A DNA stretch of 64,000 nucleotides. It comes from Coemansia sp. RSA 487. Its lineage: Eukaryota > Kickxellomycota > Kickxellomycetes > Kickxellales > Kickxellaceae. Location of the stretch: assembly GCA_027577595.1 (NCBI GenBank), contig JANBRJ010000021.1:1-64000 (forward strand), written 5' to 3'. Both the position numbers and the translations under genes were made by a program. The notes beneath the pieces are model-generated. The model had not been told where the DNA came from. It was given only the letters and a program-made list of their open reading frames with translations, and ran no database searches. Positions 23,001-32,390 of the stretch are shown one piece after another; position 1 is the first letter of the stretch; the number at the start of each line of letters is the position of its first letter.

Positions 23001-23708
23001 TCATCGTGCTCGTTTAAATGACGGCAGCGGCGCAATGGGTCTGCGCGCACCGCCGGCCAGCTCTGTTGCACCATTATTCTGCGCATCATCGACCATCTCA
23101 TCGTCTCCTGTATCGTCATCCAAGCGCTTCCGCGAGTTCTTCAGCGCCCCCGCACTGACATTCCTCTGTGCTGCGCAGATCGGCTCATACTCGATCAGCT
23201 TGATGCGGTACCCGTTGGCCGACGGCGTCGCACAGTACCTGTTGTTCTGGATAAACGTCACCGCATCGAGCGCTCTCAGCGCATACGTGCTCATCAGGTA
23301 CGCCGCCATGAACGCCGAGCTCTTATCAATCCCGTCGCTGCAACACAAGAGCACGTTTTTCTGCTGGCTGATTAGCATGTCCAGGGTCTGGTTGGCTTGC
23401 ACAAAATACGGAATGATGTTGACTTTGCTGACGTCCGCTGGCACATCCATGAATGTGAACTGGATCCCTGGAACTTCCAGTGGGCGGAGAAACCGCTGCT
23501 CAGACGGGTCACGGATGCATAGCACATGCTCCACGTTATGGCTCTCCAGGTATTCGCGCTTGCGCATTAGGTTGTATGGTCCCAGAATGATGTGCGGGAT
23601 AATCGGCTGTCCGCTATATCTGTCCTCGTATGCCCATGTGGGGACGCATAGCCGAATTGGATGTTGTCCGACCTCTGGTGGCTGTGGCCAATCAATGTTT
23701 TGCGCCAT
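23001..23708 (-). CDS. STYX-like dual-specificity phosphatase-fold protein, probably catalytically weak or dead
   Basis: A 235-residue single exon starting MAQNIDWPQPPEVG; the ATG at 23708 has a good context (AAAATGG). It follows human STYX closely: IILGPYNLMRKREYLESHNV (STYX has LFLGPYSSAMKS), VEHVLCIRD, FIQNNRYCATPSANG and LIEYEPICAAQ, then a basic/acidic tail (KRLDDDTGDD) as in STYX. STYX is a pseudophosphatase that binds phospho-substrates and F-box proteins. The P-loop here reads CCSDGIDKS where active enzymes have HCxxGxxRS: the nucleophile Cys is kept, but the preceding His is Cys and the Arg is Lys. Animal STYX instead has Gly for the Cys. Low activity is inference. It is convergent with the RhoGEF gene (185-bp gap). 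Confidence 0.82.
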   Translation of the reverse strand: MAQNIDWPQPPEVGQHPIRLCVPTWAYEDRYSGQPIIPHIILGPYNLMRKREYLESHNVEHVLCIRDPSEQRFLRPLEVPGIQFTFMDVPADVSKVNIIPYFVQANQTLDMLISQQKNVLLCCSDGIDKSSAFMAAYLMSTYALRALDAVTFIQNNRYCATPSANGYRIKLIEYEPICAAQRNVSAGALKNSRKRLDDDTGDDEMVDDAQNNGATELAGGARRPIAPLPSFKRAR

Positions 23709-24587
23709 TTTGGATTTGGATGCTAGACAAGGAGAAAAATGGAGCACTCCTAATCCAACACCTTGAAGATAAATAAGGAAACAAAATACAAATTGAGAAG
23801 GAGAGGATAGAATAGAAAATTCGGGAATGAATGAAATAAAAAGCAGCTTCTTTTAGAGCTTTCAAAAGCCCCCTTTGTGGAATATTACACATACCATTCA
23901 ATGTATGTTTCATCAGAGCCAAAGCTGGGACGACTCCATTTAGCCATTCATTTTCTGTATGCTCTGTAAGGCTTAAGTTGCTGTCATATGTTCAAGGATC
24001 TTCAGGCCTGCCATTGTTGTCATCAGCTCCTTTTTTTCCTATCTCCTCCCCCACCCTGCTAGCTGATGCCCAATTGTAGCAGTTCTTTGTAGAATGCCCT
24101 GCCGAACGCCTCCCTTTCGAGTTGTTCTGCTGCTCAGATCCTCTCCTCCAATCGTCCGCAGCTCCTGATACGTCCAGAACCCGGCTGCCTGCACCTGTGG
24201 ACCGGTGTTCTGCTGAGAACAAAGAACAAGTAAAAGCCGGGCACGGTAGAAGCCAAAGAGCAGAGTGTTCCTGGCAGCCTGATGTTCGTTTGTTTTGGAT
24301 TTCCTAGCTCCCCCTGCAGACTGGTCATGGTGACGTTTTCGCATCGAATTACAAGTGCAATAAATTGGGCATCTAGTTACGTCAATTTTCGTCCTTTTCT
24401 TTGCAACTCCTTTTCCTACCATCCCTTTTGCATGTGCCAGCCAAAAGAAAAAGAAACTCTTTCTTCTCTGGACCATCCGCCATTTATCCCTCTTCCTATA
24501 TCGCAAACGCCATTAATATTTCCCTTCTTATGCTCGTATAAACGAACCCCTTCTGTGTAATTGGCATCTTTCCTTTTCCATTATACG
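23709..24587. promoter_or_regulatory. Divergent region between the STYX-like and I9-like genes
   Basis: About 880 bp between divergent start codons. It is pyrimidine-rich on the plus strand near 24380-24560. Short overlapping frames on both strands (up to 155 codons at 24039-24506 minus) have no family resemblance. No RNA gene seen. Confidence 0.45.
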
Positions 24588-25148
24588 ATGTCGATAGTCG
24601 CAGGATATATAAGGGTTGTTGCGCTGCTTCTTTGTGCTGTGTGCGCCGGTTTGCTGCAGCTCCAAGGCGCAATGGCTATGAACGTTACTTGCGCAGGCTT
24701 TGACAGCCTATGCAAAATCACATACGACAATGTCACGCCCCAAGCGCTGGAGAACATTATCATAACCTTTAAACCCGACACGCAGTCCCAAATCTTGGCG
24801 TCCTACTGTGACGCGCTAGAATGCCGAGGGTCAAAAGTAAACGTGCTCAACTATAACACGCTCACGCTCACGGGGTACATTTCTAAGGAGTTTTGTGGTC
24901 AGCTACAAAACTCAACGCACATTAAATCTGTCGTGGAGGACTCGTTTAATGGTGTTCCTTTGAATATGCCAGCGCTTGAGCCATACAGTGACTTGTCCTT
25001 TGATAGCAACAAGGCGGCCGCAGACTTGGAATCGTCGCCGGATGCTCTGAGCAGTTCGTCAGCAATTGGCAATGTTGTAAACAAACTATCGTTACTAGCT
25101 CAGATATCCCTTGTTTTTGTTACTGCCATTTCGGTAACTCTATTTTAA
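24588..25148 (+). CDS. Secreted protein with an inhibitor-I9/propeptide-like domain and a GPI-type tail
   Basis: A 186-residue protein starting MSIVAGYIRVV at 24588. Residues 1-30 form a signal peptide (VVALLLCAVCAGLLQLQGAMA). Residues about 45-120 read like the I9 fold of subtilisin propeptides and yeast Pbi2: a first strand IIITFKPDTQS, a central NVLNYNTLTLTGYISKEF and a last strand IKSVVEDSF, the positions where I9 proteins have YIVxFK, GFAG and VxYIEED. Cysteines and two possible N-glycosylation sites (NVT, NST) suggest an extracellular form. A Ser-rich stretch (about 145-160) is followed by a hydrophobic end (ISLVFVTAISVTLF) without a basic tail, typical of a GPI-anchor signal. I9 modules usually act as chaperone-inhibitors of S8 proteases; no protease domain follows. 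The I9 call is by pattern only. Confidence 0.6.
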   Translation: MSIVAGYIRVVALLLCAVCAGLLQLQGAMAMNVTCAGFDSLCKITYDNVTPQALENIIITFKPDTQSQILASYCDALECRGSKVNVLNYNTLTLTGYISKEFCGQLQNSTHIKSVVEDSFNGVPLNMPALEPYSDLSFDSNKAAADLESSPDALSSSSAIGNVVNKLSLLAQISLVFVTAISVTLF

Positions 25149-25289
25149 CGAACCTGATACTTTTTTTTGATGACCATGAGTGCTTTTTTTTCCTTGCCTC
25201 CTTTTCCACAGTTTCGTTTTTTCTTTTTTAGCAAGTGTTTAAACGAAATGAAAAGAGAATAAACAATTGTAGTGAGGGAGTTTTCCTCT

Positions 25290-25643
25290 TCAAAAGTCAG
25301 CTTCAACATACGGATAGATTTGTACAGTATCCAGATCCCATGCCTTTCCCATGGTATACGGGTCGGACATTAGCATCTCTATTATCTGCTCCTTCGAGTC
25401 TGCACGCATAACAAGCGCCGAACCTACCATTTTCCCGTCGTCGTGTGAATCAAGGATGGCTCCACCGCTGACAAGAGAGCCCTTTTTGCGGCGGTTGGTG
25501 GCCTCAGCCAAGTGCATCTGTCGGACAGATAGTCTTCGGTTGAGGGCTTCCGCGTCCTTGAAGTCGCTGACAATGACAACGAACGTCTTCTTTGGGACAT
25601 CGTCCGCTGCGGACGATGGCGGTGATGCGGCTTCTGCTGACAT
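25290..25643 (-). CDS. YciI-like (YCII-related) small protein
   Basis: A 117-residue protein starting MSAEAASPPSS at 25643. After a short Ala/Ser leader it shows the ferredoxin-like YCII fold: FVVIVSDFKDAEALNRRLSV, then RQMHLAEATNRRKKGSLVSG (the His and Gly positions typical of the family), then MVGSALVMRADSKEQIIEML and DPYTMGKAWDLDTVQIYPY. YCII proteins are small dimeric proteins of poorly known function. It is convergent with the I9-like gene (141-bp gap) and divergent from NAMPT (430 bp). The ATG was chosen because upstream codons (MPPPFN) lack a normal start context. Confidence 0.85.
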   Translation of the reverse strand: MSAEAASPPSSAADDVPKKTFVVIVSDFKDAEALNRRLSVRQMHLAEATNRRKKGSLVSGGAILDSHDDGKMVGSALVMRADSKEQIIEMLMSDPYTMGKAWDLDTVQIYPYVEADF

Positions 25644-26073
25644 GTTAAAAGGGGGGGGCAAATATCTCTTTATAACGTCAAATTCACAGGGTTAGCAGGT
25701 AAACAAAAATAATAATTAACAGTTGTGGAATATGTGGTGCAAACGAAGAAGAAATGCTCAAACAATTGAAACCCAATGGATTATTGTGTTTAAGCAGAGC
25801 CCCCTTACCCTGCCAAGAGCAAGGTTTAAAAAGGTTGTGACGGAATTTGCGCTCGCCACTTTTGTCGTTGTCGATTTCTTTTTTTCTTTCCTATCTGGTA
25901 AAAATTCATACGCACTCTTAAATACACGCACACTTTCGTGCATTAATTGCGAGCGCCAACTCCAAGTCGTTCTGTTATTTTTATTTTTTTATTTCTCAGC
26001 ATTTGCATATCGCTTGCAACGCCTAATTTTTACATTTATCTCTATTAGCTGCATTAGTCACCAAACATAGATC
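25644..26073. promoter_or_regulatory. Divergent region between the YciI-like gene and NAMPT
   Basis: 430 bp between divergent starts. It is T-rich just before the NAMPT ATG (25860-26040). No specific factor site recognised. Confidence 0.45.
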
Positions 26074-27612
26074 ATGGCTGGCCCCTTTGGACTTCCGATG
26101 CCACTGCTAACGGACTCGTACAAAGCAAGTCATTTTGCAATGTATCCAGAGATGCGGGAGGCAACAGCGTACGCCGAGTTCCGACAAGGGTTTGATAGCG
26201 ACGACGACGACCAGCGGATTGTGTTCTACGGGATCCGCTATGTGCTAGAGCAGTACGTGAGCCGCGCATGGACACTGCGGGACGTCGACATGGCTGAAGC
26301 GTTCTTCAACACACACAATGCTGGGTTCAAGCGGTTCCCGTTCCCGCGCGATCTCTTTGTCAAGTTTGTCAGCGACAACAACGGATACTTTCCAGTGCGC
26401 ATCGACTCGATGGCCGAGGGCTCCGTGGTGTACCCGCACACGCCGGTGCTGCAGATAGCGGCGCGCAACGAGTACTCGCCGCTGATCACGTACCTTGAGA
26501 CGGTTCTGCTGATGACGTGGTACCCGTCGACAGTGGCGACGCTCTCGTTCCGGTCACGAGAGGCGATCGAGGAAAGCTATGCACAAACGGTGGATGACGA
26601 CGCACGGTGGACACTGGAGTCAAGAATGCATGACTTTGGATTCCGCGCATGCACGTGCGTCGAGCAGTCGATTTTGGGCGGCACCGCGCATCTGCTTGCC
26701 TTTGACGGCAGCGACACGATGAGCGCCGCCTACTACGCCCAGTATGTGCTCAACAGGGGCAAACCGGTGGCTACGAGCATCCCTGCCACCGAGCACTCGG
26801 TGATGACCGCGCACAGGAACGATCTGCAGGCGATGCTGCACACCATCGACTCCTTTGGCGACGGCGTGTACGCGTGCGTCATGGACTCGTACGACTATGC
26901 GCGGGCACTATCTGACGTTCTCCCGGCGGTTGCTGAGAGGAAGCTCGAGAAGGGGGGGTTCCTTGTCATTCGCCCTGACAGCGGCGACCAAGTCGAGGCC
27001 GTGCTGCAGGGCCTTCGTGCGGCAGACAAGGTCTTTGGATCGACTCTCAACGCAAAGGGATTCAAGGTCATCCGAGGCGCAAGCGTCATCCAGGGCGATG
27101 GCGTTACACTTGGTACGTTGCACCTCATCCTGGATGCCGTGGTCCATGCCGGGTTCTCTGTGCAATGCGTCGGATTCGGCATGGGTGGCGGGCTGCTGCA
27201 GAAGGTCAACCGTGACACAATGAGCATGGCGATCAAGATCAGTTCGCTCGTTTATGCGGATGGCGAGGCTAGGGACATTATGAAGTTCCCCAAGAAGGGC
27301 TCGTCAAAGGTCTCGCTCCCAGGCAAGTTTGTCGTCGTCGAGGATCCACAGCAGGCAGGCGCACCCGTGGCCTTCCGCGACGTCGATGCTCCGAAGCAGA
27401 GCACCAGTCTGCTCAAGACCATCTACGATTGCGGGCCCGTCGACGGTTTTGCTTGGGACGACTTTGACACAATCCGTAAGCGCGTCCGTCAGCAGTGGGC
27501 CGATTTCCCTCGAAAGGCTGATGCTGTCAGCGACTCGCTTCTTGCACACCAAAAGACCGTCCATGATGCCCAGGAAAAGCAAGTAGCTGAGGGCACGGCT
27601 TTTGGAGCTTGA
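26074..27612 (+). CDS. Nicotinamide phosphoribosyltransferase (NAMPT/NadV type)
   Basis: A 512-residue single-exon protein. NAMPT joins nicotinamide to PRPP to make NMN, the short salvage route to NAD. The N-terminus (LTDSYKASHFAMYPE) matches the family start. Conserved pieces follow in order: AYAEFRQGF, FGFRACTCVEQSILGGTAHLL with FDGSDT (the Asp that contacts nicotinamide), IPATEHSVM with the catalytic His near residue 240, VMDSYDYARAL, VIRPDSGD (phosphate-binding Arg), VIRGASVIQGDGV, and FGMGGGLLQKVNRDTMS. Length and motif order agree with human NAMPT (491 residues). Most fungi studied use nicotinamidase plus nicotinate phosphoribosyltransferase instead, so this gene is unexpected. No intron; its base composition looks like its neighbours by eye. 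TRAPPC12 starts 164 bp downstream on the same strand. Confidence 0.93.
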   Translation: MAGPFGLPMPLLTDSYKASHFAMYPEMREATAYAEFRQGFDSDDDDQRIVFYGIRYVLEQYVSRAWTLRDVDMAEAFFNTHNAGFKRFPFPRDLFVKFVSDNNGYFPVRIDSMAEGSVVYPHTPVLQIAARNEYSPLITYLETVLLMTWYPSTVATLSFRSREAIEESYAQTVDDDARWTLESRMHDFGFRACTCVEQSILGGTAHLLAFDGSDTMSAAYYAQYVLNRGKPVATSIPATEHSVMTAHRNDLQAMLHTIDSFGDGVYACVMDSYDYARALSDVLPAVAERKLEKGGFLVIRPDSGDQVEAVLQGLRAADKVFGSTLNAKGFKVIRGASVIQGDGVTLGTLHLILDAVVHAGFSVQCVGFGMGGGLLQKVNRDTMSMAIKISSLVYADGEARDIMKFPKKGSSKVSLPGKFVVVEDPQQAGAPVAFRDVDAPKQSTSLLKTIYDCGPVDGFAWDDFDTIRKRVRQQWADFPRKADAVSDSLLAHQKTVHDAQEKQVAEGTAFGA

Positions 27613-27776
27613 AACCATCAAAAGTGAAATAAAAGATCATGTCTCACAGGCTCTGCATTGCCCACCCCCTCACTCTTGACTTTTCAGCAAGCTGTTTTCT
27701 CCTTTTTCAAACTTTTTTCTACTCTATCAACAGAATTTCTACTAGAACTACTGCCAATTACAGCAGGATAAATAGT

Positions 27777-29062
27777 ATGGCTAGTCTCTTGTCGGGAATT
27801 CGGTAAGCACAAAGGGAAAGGCGCAAATCCACAAGCCAGCACAAGCATTCTCGTTCATTTCATTGCTGAAGGTCTCATAATTTACACCATTTTCTTGTAG
27901 GCAGACGTCAAACACACCTATAGCTGACGCTACGCTACGCACACTAAACAGCCAACGTCTCTTTGAGCAAACTCCCTTGGACGATGAGCTGGACGACGCA
28001 TTGCAAACATACGTGAGCCCCGAGACGCGGCCGCGCCGTGACGTGCCGACAGAAGCCGAATACAAGCGGCGGCTGCACAGCCACGAGAAGCTCAACCAGC
28101 ACGTCACGGGTGGACAGTGGCGTGCGCTGGCATTGGCTTCAGAGGCAACAATTCTGGAGACGCCGGCAACCGAGGAGCGCGCGCTCCTCAAGTACTGGGT
28201 GTACCGGATCTTGGCACTGGTGCAGCAGGGGTGCGGTCAGCTTGCAGACCGTGAGCTTTCCAGACTGGAGCTGGCCACCCGGTATGCAGCCATTGCACGC
28301 AACGCGGGAGGCAAATCGCCTACCACTGTGTGGCCGTTCGAGCTGCGGCTGCTGCGTGCACACGTTCCAGGCGTCGCCCACGGTATGTGGACCGAGTCGA
28401 TTTCGCGACTCTGCGCGCTGCAACGTGGATGCCACCGGGTTCTATCTAAAGAAAACAATGAGGACAAAACAACTCTTTACCGGCAGCGCATGTTCCGGCT
28501 TATGCTCATGATCTCCGGGTGTGCAATCAAACTCGATGACTTTGCACTTGCTGTGCAAACGCTTGACCAGCTGCTCACCGAAGACCCTTCGCTTGATCCG
28601 CGGCTAACGTCTGCTGTTGCGCGCACTTATCTTCAGATGGGCGCTATTCCGGCTGCTGAAAAGCTGTTTGTCAAAATCGAAAAATCTGTGCCCAAGGATG
28701 ACAAGATCGTGCTCATGAACAGAGCATTTTACGCAGTGGCTACTGGGAAATGGGACATTGCGCGCGATATGTTTGCTCGTGTGTTTGCAGACCATCCGGA
28801 CCGTATTGCGGCCGGAAACAACGCAGCTGTTTGCGATCTGTATTTGGGTAACCCGCAGGCTATGCTTAATGCGCTGCAGCAGTTGATGGTCACTTCGCCC
28901 ACTGCGGCAGGGACCGCTGAAGAACTAGTCTTTAATTACTGCACCGGTCTAGATTTGCATTACGATGGTTCAAAGCTGCGTGAAGCAAAGATCAAAAAAA
29001 TGATCGAGGTTGGGATGTGGGCTGGTGATAACTTTGATATGCGATCGTTCAAGATCCAATAA
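27777..29062 (+). CDS. TRAPPC12: TRAPPC12-like TPR subunit of a TRAPP complex, two exons
   Basis: Exon 1 is 27777-27802 (MASLLSGI plus two bases) and exon 2 is 27901-29062, joined across a 98-bp intron (CG/GTAAGC ... TTGTAG/G). The product is 395 residues. It matches the C-terminal TPR half of animal TRAPPC12, a TRAPPIII subunit in membrane traffic: VWPFELRLLRAHVPG, IVLMNRAFYAVATGKWDIA, AAGNNAAVCDLYLGNPQAML and the terminal GDNFDMRSFKIQ (human GDSFNTQCLKLA). The long disordered N-terminal half of the animal protein is absent, as far as this sequence shows. The short first exon is a prediction, supported by the splice signals and by the frame (RQTSNTPIADATLRTLN). Confidence 0.86.
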
Positions 29063-29895
29063 CCTCTTTGTTGGATTCAATAAGTGGAAGGCTGTTTTAC
29101 CCAACACAGACGCGTTACATGGACTCGCAATCTGAGAAATTTATCGTCCTCATGCCGAAGTCAGCCAGGAGGGTGCTGTACGCACTGGCGCGACACCATG
29201 TTTAGTTGCTGAAAAGCATCCTTCATGGGCCAAGTTGTTCACGATTTCAAATATTCATTTATGATTACAATGGCGGCCTCTCCTTTCTCTAATCGTTTGT
29301 TGCAGACACCCAGCCAATGGTTTCAGTTCGATCCGGGTGGAGAAGGTCAGAACAGAAGACTATCCTTCACTTCTACACCTTTTGCCATGGACCACCATAT
29401 TGATCATTTACGATTCACACATCCGCCAAACGATGCTAGTATCAAAGACACCAGGCATCCTTCTATTACGAATCCACCTTCTGTCCATAATGCACAGTGT
29501 TTGATCTATTGATGTGCTTATAACTTTATTTCTTCCTATTTTCCTTGTATTCGCTATTTTGCACGTAAAAAATACCATGTTGGTGGAATCCTCTGAGAGT
29601 ATTTATTCCAGAATTTGACGCGAAAGGAAGGGCCGATGCGTGCGAAAACAGTCTTTGTATCAAAGGGTGCGCAGAAAATCCACACACATTACTGTGGGCA
29701 CGAGAATTGGAACCAATGGAACTGACGAAACATGAACTATAAAGTAGCTGGTATTCCATGCAATCAACATTATCCTATAAATAAAGTCGAGAACATGTTT
29801 CGAAACAGCTAGTGCAAGCTCCTTTATCCCCAATTTATTGGAATATATAATAGGGTTAATACCTCTATTAAAATGAATTTCCAATGAAGTCAGGT
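29063..29895. other. Non-coding region after TRAPPC12
   Basis: About 830 bp. The only plus frame of note (29225-29512) is 95 codons without family resemblance. A T-loop-like sequence at 29325-29334 lacks the flanking stem of a tRNA. Nothing else seen. Confidence 0.5.
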
Positions 29896-30399
29896 TTAGC
29901 CAATGTCTAACCCCTCCAGAGTTAAAAGCACTTTAGATGCTGGATCACACTGACGAATAGTTAGGTTTGAAGATACACGCACATCCGAACTTGTCATGCA
30001 GTTACAGTTGTGCTCGTCCCGACCAGTGATTATGCCAAGGCTGGACTTGCAAATAAAAGCATCACCAGTGCAATAAACGCAACTCTTTGTATTGTCTTTA
30101 GAGTAACTGAAGTATCCATCTGTTCCATGGTCATATAAATTAATCACACTATGTGCATCGCCATCTGAACTATCGTCATCTGAACTATCGTCATCTGAAC
30201 TATCGGATCCACGCAAATTGTCAATGATAATAGATCCTAGAGAAAACACATAACCACGGAGCATGTCGCACCACTGGTGACACATCTGAAGTAAAGGGAG
30301 CTCTTTCTTCCATTCGTGGATGCTTTTGGCTGGTTCTCCTAAAACGAGATGGAAGATGCAATAGAGGTCTGACTTGTATATATCGTTGATATGTGCCAT
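29896..30399 (-). CDS. Hypothetical protein with an F-box-like N-terminus and an Asp/Ser repeat
   Basis: A 167-residue frame starting MAHINDIYKSDLYCIFHLVL at 30399 (context CAAAATGG). Residues about 5-60 have the look of the F-box-like heads of large lineage-specific fungal families: a short helix, then HEWKKELPLLQMCHQWCDML, then GYVFSLGSIIID. A direct repeat of 15 bp (three copies) encodes SSDD-type acidic repeats at about residues 65-80. The remainder is Cys-containing with no recognised fold. Full family members are usually several hundred residues long, so this may be a short or shortened copy. It stands alone in an AT-rich stretch beside a chitinase remnant. The F-box-like reading is by pattern and is weak. 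Confidence 0.45.
   Translation of the reverse strand: MAHINDIYKSDLYCIFHLVLGEPAKSIHEWKKELPLLQMCHQWCDMLRGYVFSLGSIIIDNLRGSDSSDDDSSDDDSSDGDAHSVINLYDHGTDGYFSYSKDNTKSCVYCTGDAFICKSSLGIITGRDEHNCNCMTSSDVRVSSNLTIRQCDPASKVLLTLEGLDIG
30162..30206. repeat. Three tandem copies of a 15-bp unit
   Basis: Unit CATCTGAACTATCGT, three copies with one end mismatch, inside the F-box-like ORF. On the coding (minus) strand it encodes the acidic SSDD repeats, so copy-number change would keep the frame. Confidence 0.9.
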
Positions 30400-30916
30400 T
30401 TTGAAAGGTATGCTTAAAAATACATATGAAAAATAAAAGTAAAGAAGCAAGAGAGCAAACAGAGGATGAAGGTTATCAAATCCGAAGCTGTCAATTACAT
30501 GCGGATTATGCACGTTGCCACAGGATCAGAGCTTACCAGGTTCTTTGATGCAGTGCTCTGGTTCACGATTTAAACTGCATCAATATATCAATATAAAACG
30601 ATGGCCGAGGCATCTATGGATAACAAGATCCTGACACCACAGGCAATGTTCGCCTGATGGCGACTGGTATATATGGTACGGACTATCCGTGACTTTTATG
30701 TGTGTCGCAGCTATTTTAGCAGCACCTTTCAAGATTGCTGGCTCAATGCCAACACTGCCTGGCTTGCTTTTGAGCCGGGTTGAGCGTCACAGCTGAGGAA
30801 GCTGGCAATCGCTCTCTCCCTCTTTCAGCCCGCTACTCCTCATTCTCCCCGAAAATAAACTTGCAACGTGGGTGGCTCACGCTGCCATCATTGCGCTCAG
30901 TTTTCTTAAACTTTTG
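30400..30916. other. Non-coding stretch between the F-box-like ORF and the chitinase fragment
   Basis: About 500 bp. A plus-strand frame around 30660-30780 (VRTIRDFYVCRSYFSSTF) reads smoothly but is short, has no start and matches nothing I know; it could be another gene remnant. Confidence 0.35.
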
Positions 30917-31285
30917 CTATGACTTTCGACTCCAGTCAATAGATAGTTGGGACCCAGGTTGTAGTCCGGATGATTCCGAGTGATAGCAAATGTTTTTTGA
31001 AGCAAAAAAGACAAGAATAATATGCTCGTTTTTTGTTGACAGTAGATTGGTCACCAGGCTTGACCGCTCTCGTAGGCTGTGAACGTCTTTAGGTAGGCTG
31101 TTGAAGTATTCCCGACCCATGATACCGTCGAATCTCGGATATTGTGTTTTGTGAGTCTCAAGCACAGGAGGCAGCATCTCCCAAGACACAAATCCAGTAG
31201 CATTTTCGGGATTTGCAAGTACACCGACGACGAGCTTCTCAGGGCTCCAGCCTTTCTGCACCGTAGAGTTGCACATGAGCTCCAT
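30917..31285 (-). pseudogene. Fragment of a GH18 chitinase (C-terminal part only)
   Basis: The frame runs 122 codons; the part with family likeness is 31091-31285. It reads KGWSPEKLVVGVLANPENA, then GFVSWEMLPPVL, then YPRFDGIMGREYFNSLP, the typical end of a fungal class III-like GH18 chitinase, where intact proteins have FGGVMGWEYFNSLPG. The catalytic DxxDxDxE region, which lies well upstream in the family, is not present, and upstream DNA is closed by a stop just before the apparent Met. No signal peptide. After NSLP the frame drifts into unrelated sequence. I read it as a dead remnant of a duplicated or rearranged chitinase gene rather than a working enzyme. Confidence 0.65.
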
Positions 31286-31538
31286 TTACGGTTCAAGTTT
31301 TAGCCTCCCATGTGTGTGTAGCAGAGAGGAAGGAGTAACTGGGAGTAATTTTAGCTAGGTCGTTCGATTTAATGCCAAAAGCAAAGCATGGTGACTTCCC
31401 ATATCTACATCCAACGCTATATTTTAGGCGTACAATATAAAGGTAAATCTGTAATTTTCAAATCAAGAGGAAAATTAAATAAAAATTATACATATTATTA
31501 TTTGTCTAGTTATTTTCTTTATGTAAATACCCAGAAGA

Positions 31539-32390
31539 ATGATGGAAGATACGGATGAACAGCAACAAAATCAGCAACAGCAGGTTGCATTTGCAATGCA
31601 TACTTTTGAGCGGATCCACCACGTAGAGTTTCAACGGCGGTTTTTGGCGCAAAAGACCCGGCACGATGGAAGGGCGTTCTCGCAGTTCAGACCAACGCAC
31701 GTGGTCAAGGGAGCGATAAACACTGCGCAGGGCTCTTCGACGGTGCGGATTGGCAACACTACGGTTGTTTGTGGTATCAAGGCCGAGGTAAGCGAGCCCG
31801 ATGTCAAGACGCCCAGCGAAGGATATTTTGCGACTAATGTGGAGCTGTCGCCCATGTGCTCTGCACGGTTCCGCCCCGGCGCTCCTGGCGAGGATGCCCA
31901 GGTCGCTAGCGAGCATATCCACCGTCTATTCAAAACCAATGTTGTGGATCTCAAGACACTGTGCATTGAGGAAGGACAGGCGGTGTGGTCACTGTCGGCG
32001 GACATTGTGTGTCTCAAGTATGACGGGAACATCTTGGATGCGGCGGTTATTGCGCTGATGGCGGCGCTCGAGGACCTGAAGCTGCCGATTGCTGAACTTG
32101 ACTCGGCGACAGGAGTGGTCAGTGCGGACAGAACAAAGGCAGAGCCACTGGCGCTTCGCAAGAGACTACTCCCAGCCACATTTTCGCTGGTAGATGATGC
32201 TTATTTGGTAGCGGATGCAGATGATGCGGAGGAGCAAATGGCTACAGCGGCATTGCTTATTGTTCTTGACGACAGCGGTAATCTAGCCAACGTATGGAAG
32301 CGTGGTGCTGGTCTGGTGAGCAGTGAGACAATCCGCCAATGCATTGACAGCGCGGGTCAGCGAAAGGAAGCGTTAGCCAAGACGCTTTAA
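31539..32390 (+). CDS. RRP43: Exosome core subunit RRP43 (EXOSC8-like)
   Basis: A 283-residue single exon (a second ATG follows at once). RRP43 is one of six RNase-PH-like subunits forming the ring of the RNA exosome, which channels RNA to Rrp44 and Rrp6. Evidence in order: Gln-rich head, VEFQRRFLAQKTRHDGRAFS, INTAQGSSTVRIGNTTVVCG, VELSPMCSARFRPGAPGEDA, then VWSLSADIVCLKYDGNILDA and AVIALMAALEDLKLP, which track human EXOSC8 (VKLGNTTVICGVKAE, CSSRFRSGPPGEEAQVAS, CLDYDGNILDA) closely. These subunits lack phosphorolytic catalysis in eukaryotes. Rrp43 is preferred over Rrp42 or Rrp45 because of the SRFR-PG-PGE motif and length. Confidence 0.9.
   Translation: MMEDTDEQQQNQQQQVAFAMHTFERIHHVEFQRRFLAQKTRHDGRAFSQFRPTHVVKGAINTAQGSSTVRIGNTTVVCGIKAEVSEPDVKTPSEGYFATNVELSPMCSARFRPGAPGEDAQVASEHIHRLFKTNVVDLKTLCIEEGQAVWSLSADIVCLKYDGNILDAAVIALMAALEDLKLPIAELDSATGVVSADRTKAEPLALRKRLLPATFSLVDDAYLVADADDAEEQMATAALLIVLDDSGNLANVWKRGAGLVSSETIRQCIDSAGQRKEALAKTL

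Noticed and set aside
29323-29340. tRNA B-box-like sequence GTTCGATCC
   Set aside because: The flanking bases do not form a T-arm and no A-box or acceptor stem was found.
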